Source: Myxococcales bacterium (GTDB taxonomy: Bacteria > Myxococcota_A > Polyangia > Polyangiales > Polyangiaceae). Taken from it: DNA of 64,000 bases. The first letter of the stretch is position 1. Each line of letters starts with the position of its first letter. Of the stretch, positions 63,316-64,000 are shown in pieces. The DNA lies in the NCBI GenBank assembly GCA_025359105.1, contig JANYHK010000041.1, forward strand, positions 1 to 64,000, written 5' to 3'. The notes under the pieces were generated by a model. The model was given only the letters and a program-made list of their open reading frames with translations. It was not told where the DNA came from and searched no databases. Position numbers and translations under genes: made by a program.

Positions 63316-64000
63316 CTACCACTCGTGCACGTCGACGACGTGGAAAGCACCCTCGCGCCACATCCATACGTGGGGGCCCACCAGGGCGACGATGCCGGAG
63401 TCGGGCACGTCGCTCGGCGTCTGCGTTCCCTGGCGCAAGCTCATCCCCGACGAGCCGCCGACGCGGACGAGCCGCACCGGCTCGCGCGACTGCCCCGCCG
63501 AGTGGAACACGGGATCGCCCGTCCCGACGGCGATGACGCCGCCGTCGCTCGCGAGGAGTGCGCCGCCGTCGTACGCACGAACGGCGTGCGTGGGGCGGCG
63601 GCCGCCCGCTTCGTTGACGAAGGCTTGCTGCCCTTCGTCCCAGATGACCGGGCGCGGCGTGCCGTCGTCCGAGCGGAAGACCTTCCCGTCACGCGTGAGG
63701 ACTACTGCGACGCCGCGCCAGACGTCGAGATCGGCGAGGGCTCCCTCGATGACTTGCGACTCGGTGATGGGGATCCATTTGCGCCCGTCGAAGCGCGCGA
63801 CTGCGCCCATGCGATCGCCGCAGACGAGCATCGCGATCTCGCTCTTGTGGCACGCGAGCGCGGTCACCGCCTCGGCGTCGTCGAGCCCCGCGTCGGGCTC
63901 GAACGTCGCGAAGCCTTCGCCCGTCCACACGAGCAAGGCGCCGGCGCCCCACACGAGCACGCGATCGCCGTCGCCGCCGATGCCGTACCACCACGAGCGA
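63316..64000 (-). CDS. Partial hypothetical protein, beta-rich with repeated strands (runs off the right edge)
   Basis: The frame is open to the window end at 64000, so the N-terminus is missing. The visible part has short recurring strand pairs (LLVWTGEGFATF, AVARFDGRKWIP, VAVVLTRDGKVFRSDDG, GALLASDGGVIAVGTGD, VWMWREGAFHVVDVHEW), which suggests a beta-propeller-like or WD/kelch-type fold. No enzymatic motif. It ends 10 bases before the catalytic M16 gene on the same strand, so it is probably its operon partner. Confidence 0.7.
   Translation of the reverse strand, partial: RSWWYGIGGDGDRVLVWGAGALLVWTGEGFATFEPDAGLDDAEAVTALACHKSEIAMLVCGDRMGAVARFDGRKWIPITESQVIEGALADLDVWRGVAVVLTRDGKVFRSDDGTPRPVIWDEGQQAFVNEAGGRRPTHAVRAYDGGALLASDGGVIAVGTGDPVFHSAGQSREPVRLVRVGGSSGMSLRQGTQTPSDVPDSGIVALVGPHVWMWREGAFHVVDVHEW

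Overview
The window looks like chromosomal core sequence of a high-GC myxobacterium (Myxococcota, probably a Polyangiales/Labilithrix-like lineage). The evidence is an HRDVSPHN-type Ser/Thr kinase, two C-terminal tails of MYXO-CTERM type, many lipoproteins with Asp/Ala/Gly/Pro-rich linkers after the lipobox, a DUF1552/DUF1592 pair, and strong GC bias that produces long antisense open frames. Genus placement is an inference. I see no insertion sequences, phage modules, CRISPR arrays, rRNA or tRNA genes. No gap between genes exceeds 300 bases. Genes are packed with many 1-4 base start/stop overlaps.

Layout. 0-8 kb (minus strand, read right to left): an ECF sigma factor, a one-TM protein, two lipoproteins and a lipid A acyltransferase joined by overlapping starts and stops, followed by a J-domain/TPR protein, DnaK and a protein that shares a small C-terminal module with the J-protein. 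8-13.5 kb: a secreted active/inactive M16 peptidase pair, then two tandem paralogous membrane proteins. 13.4-18.2 kb: an SCP2-like protein, the rpsP-khpA-rimM-trmD-SPOUT operon, a TrmN6-like methyltransferase and a lipoprotein. 18.3-25 kb: queG, a TPR protein, meaB/argK, and the nth-gyrA unit on the other strand. 25.3-30 kb: a Cys-rich lipoprotein, bamA and a small helical protein.

30-43 kb is the most accessory-looking part. It holds a transmembrane Ser/Thr kinase whose outer part resembles a periplasmic substrate-binding protein, a glycosidase-like lipoprotein, a MYXO-CTERM protein, the DUF1552/DUF1592 (CxxCH) pair, a lysozyme-like lipoprotein with a MYXO-CTERM tail, an orphan larE, and a plastocyanin-like lipoprotein coupled to an MFS transporter. 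42-47 kb: parC and parE. 46.9-59.2 kb: two complete heavy-metal RND efflux systems with different gene orders (OMF-adaptor-pump and pump-OMF-adaptor), separated by an antisense enoyl-CoA hydratase-like gene. 59.2-64 kb: a biotin carboxylase, a second (cytoplasmic-looking) M16 pair, and a partial beta-rich protein that runs off the right edge.

Themes are the cell envelope (LpxL, BamA, lipoproteins, RND systems, lysozyme, sigma cascade), protein quality control (DnaK/J, two M16 pairs), DNA topology (GyrA, ParC, ParE) and translation/tRNA modification (S16, RimM, TrmD, SPOUT, TrmN6, QueG).
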